From positions 1,803,501 through 1,867,500 of the forward strand of contig NZ_CP032677.1 of NCBI RefSeq assembly GCF_003627215.1: a DNA stretch of 64,000 nucleotides. The letters are read 5' to 3'. Position 1 is the first letter of the stretch. The number at the start of each line of letters is the position of its first letter. The notes beneath the pieces are model-generated. The model made no database searches, was not told the DNA's origin, and saw nothing but the letters and a program-made list of their open reading frames with translations. Below, piece after piece: positions 34,032 through 42,560 of the stretch. The position numbers and the translations under genes were made by a program. Source of the DNA: Pseudomonas sp. Leaf58 (GTDB taxonomy: Bacteria; Pseudomonadota; Gammaproteobacteria; Pseudomonadales; Pseudomonadaceae).

Positions 34032-34586
34032 TCAGTTGAAGACCCAGAGCACACGCGTGGGTTTGTCCGTCAGGTTGGCGTAACGGAACTGCGCGTGGGG
34101 TTGCAGCTGGAAGCAGTCATTGGCCTGCAGGGTCACGGCATCGCCGTCATCCAGCCATACCGTGAGTTCGCCTTCGAGCACAAAACAGCCTTGCTCGGAA
34201 CGGTCCGTCAGGTACGGCTCGCCACTGGTGGCGCCTGGCTCGAGATGGCTGTCGAGCATGGAGAACGCCCCGGCGATGGTGGGCGAGGCCAGCACATCGG
34301 TAATGCCCGATTCCAGGTACAGCGTGCGCCGCTCGTGGGGGCGGGTGACCCAGCTGATGTTGCGCGGCTTGCTCAGGTTGTAGAAGTACGCGGTCGATAC
34401 GCCGAGCGCTTCACTGATGGCGGTGAGGTCCGCCACCGTAGGGCGCGAAACACCGCGTTCGACCTGGGACAGGAAGCCGACCGAGCGGTTGATGCGCTCG
34501 GCCAGTTCACCCAGGGTCAGGTTCTTGAATTTGCGCAGGTCGTGAATAAGGATCGCGAGGGCTTCAACCTCTTCGTGCATCTTCAT
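34032..34586 (-). CDS. XRE-cupin transcriptional regulator (PuuR-like), copy 2
   Basis: This 184-residue regulator has the same layout as the copy at 29688: XRE HTH (LTLGELAERINRSVGFLSQVERG) plus cupin (GCFVLEGELTVWLDDGDA). By hand alignment the two differ at about 29 of 184 positions without gaps. It is promoter-proximal to spuI (27-base gap), so it probably autoregulates the whole set. A 50-base nested palindrome begins 15 bases upstream of its start. Confidence 0.9.
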   Translation of the reverse strand: MKMHEEVEALAILIHDLRKFKNLTLGELAERINRSVGFLSQVERGVSRPTVADLTAISEALGVSTAYFYNLSKPRNISWVTRPHERRTLYLESGITDVLASPTIAGAFSMLDSHLEPGATSGEPYLTDRSEQGCFVLEGELTVWLDDGDAVTLQANDCFQLQPHAQFRYANLTDKPTRVLWVFN

Positions 34587-34600
34587 CGATTCGGGCTGCC

Positions 34601-34650
34601 GTGAAATTTTTAGAGTTATTTTTCATGAAAAAATACAGGAAAAATTTCAC
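34601..34650 (-). promoter_or_regulatory. Nested palindromic operator upstream of the regulator-spuI transcript
   Basis: The outer arms GTGAAATTTTT (34601-34611) and AAAAATTTCAC (34640-34650) are perfect inverted copies. The inner palindrome TTTTTCATGAAAAA (34619-34632) has the same centre, with seven-base spacers on both sides. Its position 15-65 bases before the start codon fits an autorepressor site. Confidence 0.7.
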
Positions 34651-34957
34651 GAGTCAAGCTGGATGGGGAAATGTAGGCTGAATAGAGCTGGGCGTGTAGG
34701 GATGTGCCCACGCCCGCATGCAGAAACAGCCTGCGTCGGTTTCAGGATGCGCCTGGTCGCTCGCACGCAACCCCCCGGCGCCACAACTGCCATGCTTGCA
34801 GGATGCCTTCGGACCAGTGCGCGCAGACGCGCGGCCGTAGGCGAGGAGGCCGCTGGCACCACGCAACCGTGACGTGGCCGGCGCGCCGCAGCAGAACACG
34901 CCGGATACCCGCCCTCACAACAACAAAGGCGGGCGCCGTGATGCCGAGGTCCGCTGA
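34651..34957 (+). other. Intergenic region before the formate dehydrogenase operon
   Basis: 307 bases, GC-rich, presumably with the fds promoter. I see no convincing -35/-10 pair and no riboswitch I can support. No gene for a LysR-type FdsR lies here, although one often precedes fds operons. Confidence 0.4.
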
Positions 34958-35440
34958 ATGCCTGACGAACTGCTCCACTTGCCTGTGATCCACCGCATCT
35001 TGGCCCGTGACAAGGATACCCCCGGCGCCCTGTTGCCGATCCTGCATGCCATTCAACACGACATCGGCTACATCCCCGATGCCGCCGTCGCCGAAATCGC
35101 CCATGCTTTGAACCTCAGCCTGGCAGAGGTACGCGGGGTGATCAGCTTCTACCACGATTTCCGCACCACGCCGCCGGCGCGCCACACCCTGCGCCTATGC
35201 CGCGCCGAGTCGTGCCAGAGCCGTGGCGCCGAGGCCCTGGCCGCGCAACTGCGCGAACAGCTGGCACTGGACGACCATGGCACCAGCGCCGACGGAGCCA
35301 TCAGCCTGCGCCCGGTCTACTGCCTGGGGGCTTGCGCCTGTTCGCCAGCGCTGGAGCTGGACGGCCAAGTGCATGCGCGCCTGACCCCTGAGCGCCTGCG
35401 TGCGCTGGTGAACGGTTGCCGGGAGGACGCAGCATGCTGA
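34958..35440 (+). CDS. fdsG: NAD-dependent formate dehydrogenase gamma subunit
   Basis: This 160-residue thioredoxin-like [2Fe-2S] protein is related to NuoE. Four Cys ligands are visible in LRLCRAESC and VYCLGACAC. It passes electrons from FdsB toward the other clusters in the soluble formate:NAD oxidoreductase. Its stop lies seven bases inside the next gene, so the two are coupled. First gene of fdsGBAD. Confidence 0.92.
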   Translation: MPDELLHLPVIHRILARDKDTPGALLPILHAIQHDIGYIPDAAVAEIAHALNLSLAEVRGVISFYHDFRTTPPARHTLRLCRAESCQSRGAEALAAQLREQLALDDHGTSADGAISLRPVYCLGACACSPALELDGQVHARLTPERLRALVNGCREDAAC

Positions 35441-36993
35441 AGGTTTACCTCCCCTGCGATTCGGTAGCCCGTGCCGTGGGCGCCGACCAGGTCGCCGATG
35501 CCTTGCAGCGCGAGGCCGAGCGCCGCCAATTGCCGCTGGATATCCAGCGCACCAGTTCACGCGGCCTGTACTGGTTGGAGCCGCTGCTAGAGTGCGACAG
35601 CGCGCAAGGGCGCCTAGGTTTCGGCCCGGTCACCCCGGCAGACGTGCCGTCATTGCTCGATGCCCTGGCCGGTGACGCCGGGGGCCATTCGCTGGCGTTG
35701 GGGCCGGTCGAAGCCATTGCTTACCTCAAGACCCAGCAGCGCCTGCTGTTCGCCCGCGCCGGCATCACCCGGCCACTGTCGCTGGACGACTACCGTGCCC
35801 ACGGCGGTTTCGCCGGGCTTGAAGCGGCCGTGGCCATGGACGGCGCCGAAGTGGTCGCTGCTGTACTCGATTCCGGCCTGCGCGGCCGGGGTGGCGCGGC
35901 GTTCCCGGCCGGTATCAAGTGGCGCACCGTGCGCGACGCAGGGGCCGGGCAAAAGTACGTGGTATGCAACGCCGACGAGGGCGACTCGGGTACCTTCGCC
36001 GACCGCATGTTGATGGAAGGCGACCCGTTCCTGCTGATCGAGGGCATGATCATCGCCGGCCTGGCGGTGGGCGCCGACAAGGGCTACATCTATGTGCGTT
36101 CGGAATACCCCGACGCCATCCGCGTGCTCGACCAAGCCTTCGCTATCGCCCGTGACGCCGGCTACCTCGGCAGCAACGTGGCTGGCAGCGGCCAGGCCTT
36201 CGACCTGGAAGTACGGGTGGGCGCCGGTGCCTATATTTGCGGTGAAGAAACCGCACTGCTCGAGTCCATCGAAGGCAAGCGCGGCATCGTCCGCGCCAAG
36301 CCACCGCTACCCGCCTTGCAAGGCCTGTTTGGCCTGCCGACGCTGGTGCACAACGTGCTCACCCTGGCCTCGGTACCGGTCATTCTGGCCAAGGGGGCGG
36401 CGTTTTACCGCGACTTCGGCATGGGCCGCTCGCTGGGCACCATGCCGTTCCAGCTGGCCGGCAACATCCGCCAAGGCGGCTTGGTGGAACGCGCCTTCGG
36501 CCTGACCCTGCGCGAGCTGGTGGAGGGCTACGGGGGGGGCACGGCCAGTGGCCGGCCTTTGAAGGCCGCGCAGGTCGGTGGCCCGCTCGGTGCCTGGGTG
36601 CCACCCAGCCACTTCGATACGCCGCTGGACTATGAAGCGTTCGCGGCTATCGGCGCGATGCTTGGCCATGGCGGTGTAGTGGTGGCCGACGACACCCTCA
36701 ACATGGCTAGCATGGCGCGCTTCGCCTTGCAGTTCTGCGCCGAGGAATCCTGCGGTAAGTGCACCCCATGCCGCATCGGCTCTACCCGTGGCATGGAAGT
36801 GGTCGACCGGCTAATCGCCACCAGCGACATAACTGAGCGGCATGACCACGCCCTGTTGCTGCGCGACCTGTGCGACACCCTGCAGTACGGCTCGCTGTGC
36901 GCCATGGGCGGCATGACCGCCTACCCGGTGGCCAGCGCGCTGAAGTACTTCCCCGCCGATTTTGGGCTGACCACCACGGAGGCCGCGCAGTGA
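35434..36993 (+). CDS. fdsB: NAD-dependent formate dehydrogenase beta subunit
   Basis: The 519-residue product starts MLKVYLPCDSVARAVG with a GGGAGGA site; the ATG overlaps the end of fdsG. A thioredoxin-like N-terminal domain (to about 120) precedes the NuoF-like diaphorase domain: NADH/FMN binding in GRGGAAFPAGIKW and NADEGDSGTF, ICGEETALLESIEG, and the [4Fe-4S] ligands in EESCGKCTPCRIG. It reduces NAD with electrons from formate. The stop TGA overlaps the GTG start of fdsA. Confidence 0.93.
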   Translation: MLKVYLPCDSVARAVGADQVADALQREAERRQLPLDIQRTSSRGLYWLEPLLECDSAQGRLGFGPVTPADVPSLLDALAGDAGGHSLALGPVEAIAYLKTQQRLLFARAGITRPLSLDDYRAHGGFAGLEAAVAMDGAEVVAAVLDSGLRGRGGAAFPAGIKWRTVRDAGAGQKYVVCNADEGDSGTFADRMLMEGDPFLLIEGMIIAGLAVGADKGYIYVRSEYPDAIRVLDQAFAIARDAGYLGSNVAGSGQAFDLEVRVGAGAYICGEETALLESIEGKRGIVRAKPPLPALQGLFGLPTLVHNVLTLASVPVILAKGAAFYRDFGMGRSLGTMPFQLAGNIRQGGLVERAFGLTLRELVEGYGGGTASGRPLKAAQVGGPLGAWVPPSHFDTPLDYEAFAAIGAMLGHGGVVVADDTLNMASMARFALQFCAEESCGKCTPCRIGSTRGMEVVDRLIATSDITERHDHALLLRDLCDTLQYGSLCAMGGMTAYPVASALKYFPADFGLTTTEAAQ

Positions 36994-39860
36994 TCAATTT
37001 CTTCGACCCCGAAACCGACCTGGGCACCCCGGCCCGCGACAGCGAGGTGCAAGTCAGCCTGAGCATCGATGGCCGTGCCATCAGTGTGCCTGCTGGTACC
37101 TCGGTGATGCGTGCTGCGGCCATGCTCGGCACCAGCATCCCCAAACTGTGCGCCACCGACAGCCTCGAAGCCTTTGGCTCGTGCCGCATGTGCATGGTGG
37201 AAATCGAAGGCATGCGCGGCTATCCGGCCTCCTGCACCACCCCGGTCAGCGAAGGCATGGTGGTGCACACCGAAACCCCGCGCCTGGCCGGCCTGCGCCG
37301 CAACGTGATGGAGCTGTACATCTCCGACCACCCGCTGGACTGCCTGACCTGTTCGGCCAACGGCAACTGCGAACTGCAGACCGTGGCTGGCCAGGTGGGC
37401 CTGCGTGAGGTGCGCTACGGCTACGACGGCGCCAACCACCTGGCCGAGAAAAAGGACGTTTCCAACCCGTATTTCGATTACGAGCCGAGCAAGTGCATTG
37501 TCTGCAGCCGCTGTGTGCGCGCTTGCGAGGACATCCAGGGCACCTTTGCCCTCACCATCACCGGGCGCGGCTTCGAATCGCGGGTGGCGGCGGCGGGCGG
37601 CGACAACTTCCTGGCCTCCGAGTGCGTGTCGTGCGGCGCCTGTGTGCAGGCCTGCCCGACGGCGACCCTGACAGAAAAGAGCCTGGTGCAGCTGGGCCAG
37701 CCCGAGCGCGCGGTCATCACCACCTGCGCCTACTGCGGGGTCGGCTGCTCGTTCCGTGCCGAGATGAAAGGCGACCAGCTGGTGCGTATGGTCCCGGACA
37801 AGAACGGTGGCGCCAACCACGGCCACGCCTGCGTCAAGGGCCGCTTCGCCTGGGGCTACGCTACCCACCCGGACCGCATCACCAAGCCGATGATTCGCAA
37901 GCGCCTGGAAGACCCATGGCAGGAAGTGAGCTGGGACGAAGCGGTCACCTATGCCGCCAGCGAGTTCCGCCGCATCCAGCTCAAGTACGGGCGCGATTCC
38001 ATCGGCGGTATCACCTCCAGCCGTTGCACCAACGAAGAAGCCTACCTGGTGCAGAAACTGGTGCGCACGGCGTTCGGCAACAATAACGTCGACACCTGTG
38101 CGCGGGTGTGCCATTCGCCCACCGGCTATGGCCTGAAGCAGACCCTGGGTGAGTCGGCCGGTACGCAAAGCTTCGATTCGGTGATGCAGGCCGATGTGGT
38201 GCTGGTGATCGGCGCCAACCCCACCGACGCCCACCCGGTATTCGGTTCGCAGCTCAAGCGCCGCCTGCGCCAAGGCGCGCGGCTGATCGTGATCGACCCT
38301 CGGCGCATCGACCTGGTCGATTCACCCCACGCCCGCGCCGAACTGCACCTGCAGCTACGCCCAGGTACCAACGTGGCCATGCTCAACGCCCTGGCCCACG
38401 TCATCGTCAGCGAAGGCCTGTTGGCCCAAAGCTTCATCGATGCCCGCTGCGAAACCGAGGATTTCGCCCGCTGGCGCGATTTTGTCAGCCTGGCAGAAAA
38501 CGCCCCTGAAGTGCTTGGCCCAGTGTGTGGCGTACCGGCCGAGCAGATCCGCGCCGCCGCCCGCCTGTATGCCACCGGCGGCAACGCGGCCATCTACTAC
38601 GGCCTGGGTGTGACCGAGCACAGCCAGGGCAGCACGGCGGTAATGGGTATCGCCAACCTGGCCATGGCCACCGGCAACATTGGCCGCGAAGGGGTAGGGG
38701 TGAACCCGCTGCGCGGGCAGAACAACGTGCAGGGCTCGTGCGACATGGGCTCGTTCCCGCATGAACTGCCGGGCTACCGGCACATTTCCAACGAAGGCGT
38801 GCGTGCCGAGTTCGAGCGTGCTTGGGGCGTGACCTTGCAGCCCGACCCCGGCCTGCGCATCCCCAACATGTTCGAGGCGGCGCTGGACGGCAGTTTCAAG
38901 GCCCTGTACTGCCAAGGCGAGGACATTGCCCAGAGCGACCCCAATACCCAGCACGTTACCGCAGCCTTGCTGGCCATGGAGTGCGTGGTGGTGCAGGACA
39001 TCTTCCTCAACGAAACGGCCAAGTTCGCCCATGTGTTCCTGCCGGGCAGCTCGTTCCTGGAGAAAGACGGTACCTTCACCAATGCCGAGCGGCGCATTTC
39101 GCGGGTACGCAAGGTCATGGAACCGCTGGCCGGCAAGGCCGACTGGGAGGCAACCGTGGCCCTGGCCAATGCCCTGGGCTACCCGATGAACTACCGCCAC
39201 CCGTCCGAAATCATGCAGGAGATCGCCAGCCTGACGCCCACCTTCCACCGCGTCAGCTACGCCGAAATCGACCGCCACGGCAGCCTGCAATGGCCGTGCA
39301 ACGACGCCGCGCCGGACGGCACGCCGACCATGCACATCGACCAATTCGTGCGTGGCAAAGGGCGCTTCATGCTTACCGGCTACGTGCCCACCGAGGAGAA
39401 GGTCAACACCCGTTACCCGTTACTGCTGACCACCGGGCGCATCCTGAGCCAGTACAACGTCGGCGCTCAGACCCGGCGCACCGGCAACGTTGCCTGGCAT
39501 GATGCCGACCGTTTGGAAATTCACCCAACCGACGCCGAAAGCCGTGGCATCCAGGACGGTGACTGGGTGGGCATCGGCAGCCGTGCCGGGCAGACCGTGT
39601 TGCGTGCCAAGGTCAGTGCGCGGGTGGCGCCGGGGGTGGTGTACACCACGTTCCACTTCCCCGAGTCGGGGGCCAACGTGATTACCACCGACAACTCCGA
39701 CTGGGCCACCAACTGCCCAGAATACAAAGTGACGGCGGTGGAGGTGGTGAAGGTGTTCCAGCCGTCGCAGTGGCAAAAACGCTACCAGGACTTCAGTGAC
39801 GAGCAGCGGCGCTTGCTGCAAGAGCGCCGTAAAACCGAGAAAGCCGAGGTGCGCCGATGA
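36990..39860 (+). CDS. fdsA: NAD-dependent formate dehydrogenase alpha (molybdopterin) subunit
   Basis: The 956-residue catalytic subunit starts at a GTG that overlaps the fdsB stop, preceded by GGAGG. Domains in order: a [2Fe-2S] ferredoxin (CATDSLEAFGSCRMCMVE), a NuoG-like His/Cys cluster (HPLDCLTCSANGNC), two [4Fe-4S] clusters (CIVCSRCVRACED; CVSCGACVQACPT), a further cluster (CAYCGVGCSF), and the bis-MGD domain with DTCARVCHSPTGYG. The metal ligand is Cys374, not selenocysteine. It oxidises formate to CO2. The ATGA overlap couples it to fdsD. Confidence 0.95.
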   Translation: MINFFDPETDLGTPARDSEVQVSLSIDGRAISVPAGTSVMRAAAMLGTSIPKLCATDSLEAFGSCRMCMVEIEGMRGYPASCTTPVSEGMVVHTETPRLAGLRRNVMELYISDHPLDCLTCSANGNCELQTVAGQVGLREVRYGYDGANHLAEKKDVSNPYFDYEPSKCIVCSRCVRACEDIQGTFALTITGRGFESRVAAAGGDNFLASECVSCGACVQACPTATLTEKSLVQLGQPERAVITTCAYCGVGCSFRAEMKGDQLVRMVPDKNGGANHGHACVKGRFAWGYATHPDRITKPMIRKRLEDPWQEVSWDEAVTYAASEFRRIQLKYGRDSIGGITSSRCTNEEAYLVQKLVRTAFGNNNVDTCARVCHSPTGYGLKQTLGESAGTQSFDSVMQADVVLVIGANPTDAHPVFGSQLKRRLRQGARLIVIDPRRIDLVDSPHARAELHLQLRPGTNVAMLNALAHVIVSEGLLAQSFIDARCETEDFARWRDFVSLAENAPEVLGPVCGVPAEQIRAAARLYATGGNAAIYYGLGVTEHSQGSTAVMGIANLAMATGNIGREGVGVNPLRGQNNVQGSCDMGSFPHELPGYRHISNEGVRAEFERAWGVTLQPDPGLRIPNMFEAALDGSFKALYCQGEDIAQSDPNTQHVTAALLAMECVVVQDIFLNETAKFAHVFLPGSSFLEKDGTFTNAERRISRVRKVMEPLAGKADWEATVALANALGYPMNYRHPSEIMQEIASLTPTFHRVSYAEIDRHGSLQWPCNDAAPDGTPTMHIDQFVRGKGRFMLTGYVPTEEKVNTRYPLLLTTGRILSQYNVGAQTRRTGNVAWHDADRLEIHPTDAESRGIQDGDWVGIGSRAGQTVLRAKVSARVAPGVVYTTFHFPESGANVITTDNSDWATNCPEYKVTAVEVVKVFQPSQWQKRYQDFSDEQRRLLQERRKTEKAEVRR

Positions 39861-40060
39861 GCAGCGACAGCCTGGTCAAGATGGCCAACCAGATTGCCCA
39901 CTACTTCGACAGCGAACCTGACCGGGCGCTGGCGGTACAAGGGGTACGCAATCACCTGCAAAGCTTCTGGACGCCGGCGATGCGCCGGCAGCTGGCGGAA
40001 TGGAGCGAGGCCCATGCGGAGGACGGGCTTGACCCGAAGGTACGGGAGGCGTTGATCTAG
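39857..40060 (+). CDS. fdsD: Formate dehydrogenase delta subunit
   Basis: This 67-residue FdsD starts MSSDSLVKMANQIAHYF. Small helical proteins of this family assist assembly or insertion of the cofactor in fds operons. It overlaps fdsA by four bases. No fdhD/fdsC sulfurtransferase gene follows in this window, so that accessory must be elsewhere. Confidence 0.92.
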   Translation: MSSDSLVKMANQIAHYFDSEPDRALAVQGVRNHLQSFWTPAMRRQLAEWSEAHAEDGLDPKVREALI

Positions 40061-40088
40061 CTGTTGCTGTTGAATGGGGCTGCTTCGC

Positions 40089-40120
40089 GGCCCTAGCGCT
40101 GGCTTGCCGGCGCTAGGGCC
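40089..40120. repeat. 11-base perfect hairpin after fdsD
   Basis: GGCCCTAGCGC and GCGCTAGGGCC with a ten-base loop lie between the convergent fdsD and universal-stress genes. It has no T-run and may be a bidirectional terminator or a REP-type element. Confidence 0.7.
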
Positions 40121-40134
40121 CTGACAGGTTGAAT

Positions 40135-40998
40135 TCAGCCTCGGGCCAATTCCGCCAAGTGCGCGATGACTTCTTCGCTTTTAAGTACCAGCACATCCCC
40201 TTCCAGTGCATCCAGCACCACCTCCGAGGTATTGCCGATCAATGCCCCGGTAATCCCCGTACGGCAAACCGTACCGATAACCGTCACCACGGCATCGAGC
40301 TGTTTCTCGGTATGTGGAATCAGCACGTCCGCCGGCCCTTCGGCCACATGCAGGCACTCTTCACCGATGCCGTATTCAGCCTGGAACGCGGCACAAGCAT
40401 CGCGATAACGCTTTTCGATGGTCTCGCTCAATTGGTACACCGGGTCCGGCGCCGACAGCATTGGCGATGGGTGTGCACTGATAACGTGCAATTCACCCTT
40501 GGCCAAACCGGCAATGGCATAGCCATGGTCAATGATGCTCGCATGTAAGCGGCGATGGTCTTCGTCCTGGTTACCCACGTCTACCGCGGCCAAGATCTTG
40601 CCGCCGGTCCACGGCCGTTCGCTCTTGACCATCAGCACGGGGCACGGGCATTGGCGTAGCAGTTTCCAGTCAGTGGGGGTGAGCAAGGCCTTTTTCAGCG
40701 GGTTGTCCGGGCGGTGCTCCTTGATCACCAACTCGCAGCCCTCGGCCTGCTGTACGTAGATGATGGTGTCGTGCAGGTTGCCACGCCAGGCCTCTTCATG
40801 GGTGATGTTGTCGTAACCGTCATCATGCAGCTGGCTGCTCAGCAGGCTCAGCAGCGCGCTGTGATCGTGCTTTTTGTCGCACATCAGCAGGTGCAGGCGT
40901 GCGCCGGTCACCCCGGCAATCAGCTTGGCACGGGTTAGCGCCCGGCTGTGGGCGTGCTCGGGGTCGAGGACGACGAGGATGCTGCGGACGGCTTGCAT
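40135..40998 (-). CDS. Tandem universal stress protein
   Basis: This 287-residue protein has two UspA folds: residues about 1-145 (MQAVRSILVVLDPEHAHSRALTRA, ending PCPVLMVKS) and 150-287 (KILAAVDVGN, GNTSEVVLDALEGDVLVLKSEE). The second half keeps the GxxG-like ATP-binding pattern (VIGTVCRTGITGALIGNTS). It is located between formate dehydrogenase and miaE, reading toward fdsD. Stress or energy-limitation sensing is the family role. Confidence 0.88.
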   Translation of the reverse strand: MQAVRSILVVLDPEHAHSRALTRAKLIAGVTGARLHLLMCDKKHDHSALLSLLSSQLHDDGYDNITHEEAWRGNLHDTIIYVQQAEGCELVIKEHRPDNPLKKALLTPTDWKLLRQCPCPVLMVKSERPWTGGKILAAVDVGNQDEDHRRLHASIIDHGYAIAGLAKGELHVISAHPSPMLSAPDPVYQLSETIEKRYRDACAAFQAEYGIGEECLHVAEGPADVLIPHTEKQLDAVVTVIGTVCRTGITGALIGNTSEVVLDALEGDVLVLKSEEVIAHLAELARG

Positions 40999-41152
40999 GA
41001 GCGTTAACTCCCTTCAAAGGTGACGGCCAATGACTGACTATAGTCGGCGCTTGCGTCACTGGCGCTTGATGCACATCAAGCATAGTCACTGGCGTCGCCC
41101 GGCTCCGCCGGTATAATCGCCGGCCTTGCCCGTTCTGTGTGGTTGCACGCTT

Positions 41153-41770
41153 ATGTCCCTGATCCCCGAAATCGACGCCTTTCTTGGCTGCCCGACGCCC
41201 GACGCCTGGATCGAAGCGGCGCTCGCCGACCAGGAAACCTTGCTGATCGACCACAAAAACTGCGAGTTCAAGGCCGCCAGCACCGCCTTGAGCTTGATCG
41301 CCAAGTACAACACCCACCTTGACCTGATCAACATGATGTCGCGCCTGGCCCGCGAGGAACTGGTGCACCACGAGCAGGTGCTGCGCCTGATGAAGCGCCG
41401 TGGTGTGCCGCTGCGGCCGGTGTCGGCAGGGCGCTATGCTTCGGGCCTGCGCCGCCTGGTGCGCGCCCACGAGCCGGTCAAGCTGGTGGATACATTGGTG
41501 GTGGGGGCATTCATCGAGGCGCGCAGCTGCGAGCGCTTTGCCGCTCTGGTACCGCACCTGGATGAAGAGCTGGGTCGCTTCTATCACGGGCTACTGAAAA
41601 GCGAAGCGCGCCACTATCAGGGTTACCTGAAGCTGGCCCACAACTACGGTGACCCGGCAGACATCGGCCGCCGGGTCGAGCTGGTGCGTGCAGCGGAAAT
41701 GGAGCTGATTCAGTCACCGGACCAGGAACTGCGCTTCCACAGCGGCATCCCGCTGGCGCAAGCCGCCTGA
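41153..41770 (+). CDS. miaE: tRNA 2-methylthio-N6-isopentenyladenosine hydroxylase
   Basis: The 205-residue diiron enzyme starts MSLIPEIDAFLGC. The iron ligands lie in a ferritin-like four-helix bundle: E in DHKNCEFKAAS, E/H in AREELVHHEQV, E in FIEARSCERF, and E/H in LLKSEARHYQGYL. It hydroxylates ms2i6A37 in tRNA with O2. A good -10 (TATAAT) lies at 41112-41117. Single-gene unit. Confidence 0.93.
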   Translation: MSLIPEIDAFLGCPTPDAWIEAALADQETLLIDHKNCEFKAASTALSLIAKYNTHLDLINMMSRLAREELVHHEQVLRLMKRRGVPLRPVSAGRYASGLRRLVRAHEPVKLVDTLVVGAFIEARSCERFAALVPHLDEELGRFYHGLLKSEARHYQGYLKLAHNYGDPADIGRRVELVRAAEMELIQSPDQELRFHSGIPLAQAA

Positions 41771-41792
41771 TTCACACTAGGCGGCCTGGCAG

Positions 41793-42113
41793 TTAGTTGC
41801 GTCGGCCCAGCAGCAGGCCGATGACCAGACCGAAGCCTGCGGAAATGGCCACGGTTTGCCAAGGATGGCCGCCGATATAGTCCTGGGTTGCCTCGACCAC
41901 CGGTTGCGCTTTGTCCCGCACGCTAGCGGCTGCCTGGCGCGCCTGTTTCAGTTTGAGGCTGACTTGCGCGCGAAGGGTTTCTGCTTCTTCGCCCACCAGA
42001 GCTGAGCTTTCATTCAGCAGTTTTTCCGATTCTTCGATCAGCGCCTGCAATTCGCTGAATACCTGGTCCTTGATCTGATCGCTGGCGGCCAGCGCGGGGT
42101 TTTTACGGGCCAT
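41793..42113 (-). CDS. ElaB/YqjD-family (DUF883) membrane-anchored protein
   Basis: The 106-residue product starts MARKNPALAASDQ. It has a helical Glu/Gln/Ala-rich body, the GGHPWQTVAISAGFG motif and a single C-terminal membrane helix (VAISAGFGLVIGLLLG) ending RRN. ElaB/YqjD proteins bind ribosomes and anchor them to the inner membrane in stationary phase. Confidence 0.88.
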   Translation of the reverse strand: MARKNPALAASDQIKDQVFSELQALIEESEKLLNESSALVGEEAETLRAQVSLKLKQARQAAASVRDKAQPVVEATQDYIGGHPWQTVAISAGFGLVIGLLLGRRN

Positions 42114-42237
42114 GAACTCGTCCTCGTTAATGGAATGGATTGAACAATGGATGCTTGTGCGCGAAAAAAGTTGCTTCGCCGTGTACACCGAGCGTTGGTG
42201 TAAGATAGCCGCCATTTTCAACAGGGTAGGTACCTTC

Positions 42238-42501
42238 ATGAGTTTCAATCTGGCCAACATGAGCTTCGAGGAACGGGCGCAGATCGAGGCAGAGAAGGCC
42301 CGGCTGTTCGAGATGTGGCAGAACAACCTGGGCAAAGCCAAGGGGGAAGCGGCCCGGCTGATCGCGGAAAAGCCACGGCGCAAGGGCAAATGGGCCGAAT
42401 GGGTGCGGGCTGAGTTGGACGGCATGTCGCCGCCTGAATACGCCAGCATGGTGCGCAGCGAAGTCAACAAGCTGATGGCCGCTGCCAGCGCCAGCCGCTG
42501 A
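42238..42501 (+). CDS. Conserved hypothetical small protein
   Basis: The 87-residue product starts MSFNLANMSFEERAQIEAEKARL at an ATG, with a weak AGGGTAGG site. It is basic and helical with no signal peptide or membrane segment; a KPRRKGKWAEW stretch at mid-length suggests nucleic-acid contact. The gene is divergent from the DUF883 gene. A TAAGAT -10-like element lies at 42201. Function unknown. Confidence 0.65.
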   Translation: MSFNLANMSFEERAQIEAEKARLFEMWQNNLGKAKGEAARLIAEKPRRKGKWAEWVRAELDGMSPPEYASMVRSEVNKLMAAASASR

Positions 42502-42527
42502 TCCCCCTTCAGCTTTGGTGAGCCCCC

Positions 42528-42556
42528 TGTAGGAGCGGGTTTACCCGCGAATTGGC
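42528..42556. repeat. P. putida-type REP palindrome
   Basis: CCTGTAGGAGCGGGTTTACC and the following CGCGAA form the well-known REP element of P. putida, in a convergent intergenic spot. The neighbouring minus-strand LysR gene ends at 42561. Confidence 0.8.
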
Positions 42557-42560
42557 CGGT

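Noticed and set aside
34651..34957. Molybdenum-cofactor riboswitch before the formate dehydrogenase operon
   Set aside because: I looked for the conserved Moco-motif helices and could not find them. The region only shows ordinary GC-rich stems.
38103..38112. Possible selenocysteine at the formate dehydrogenase active site
   Set aside because: The codon is TGC (Cys374), there is no in-frame TGA, and no SECIS-like element is needed.
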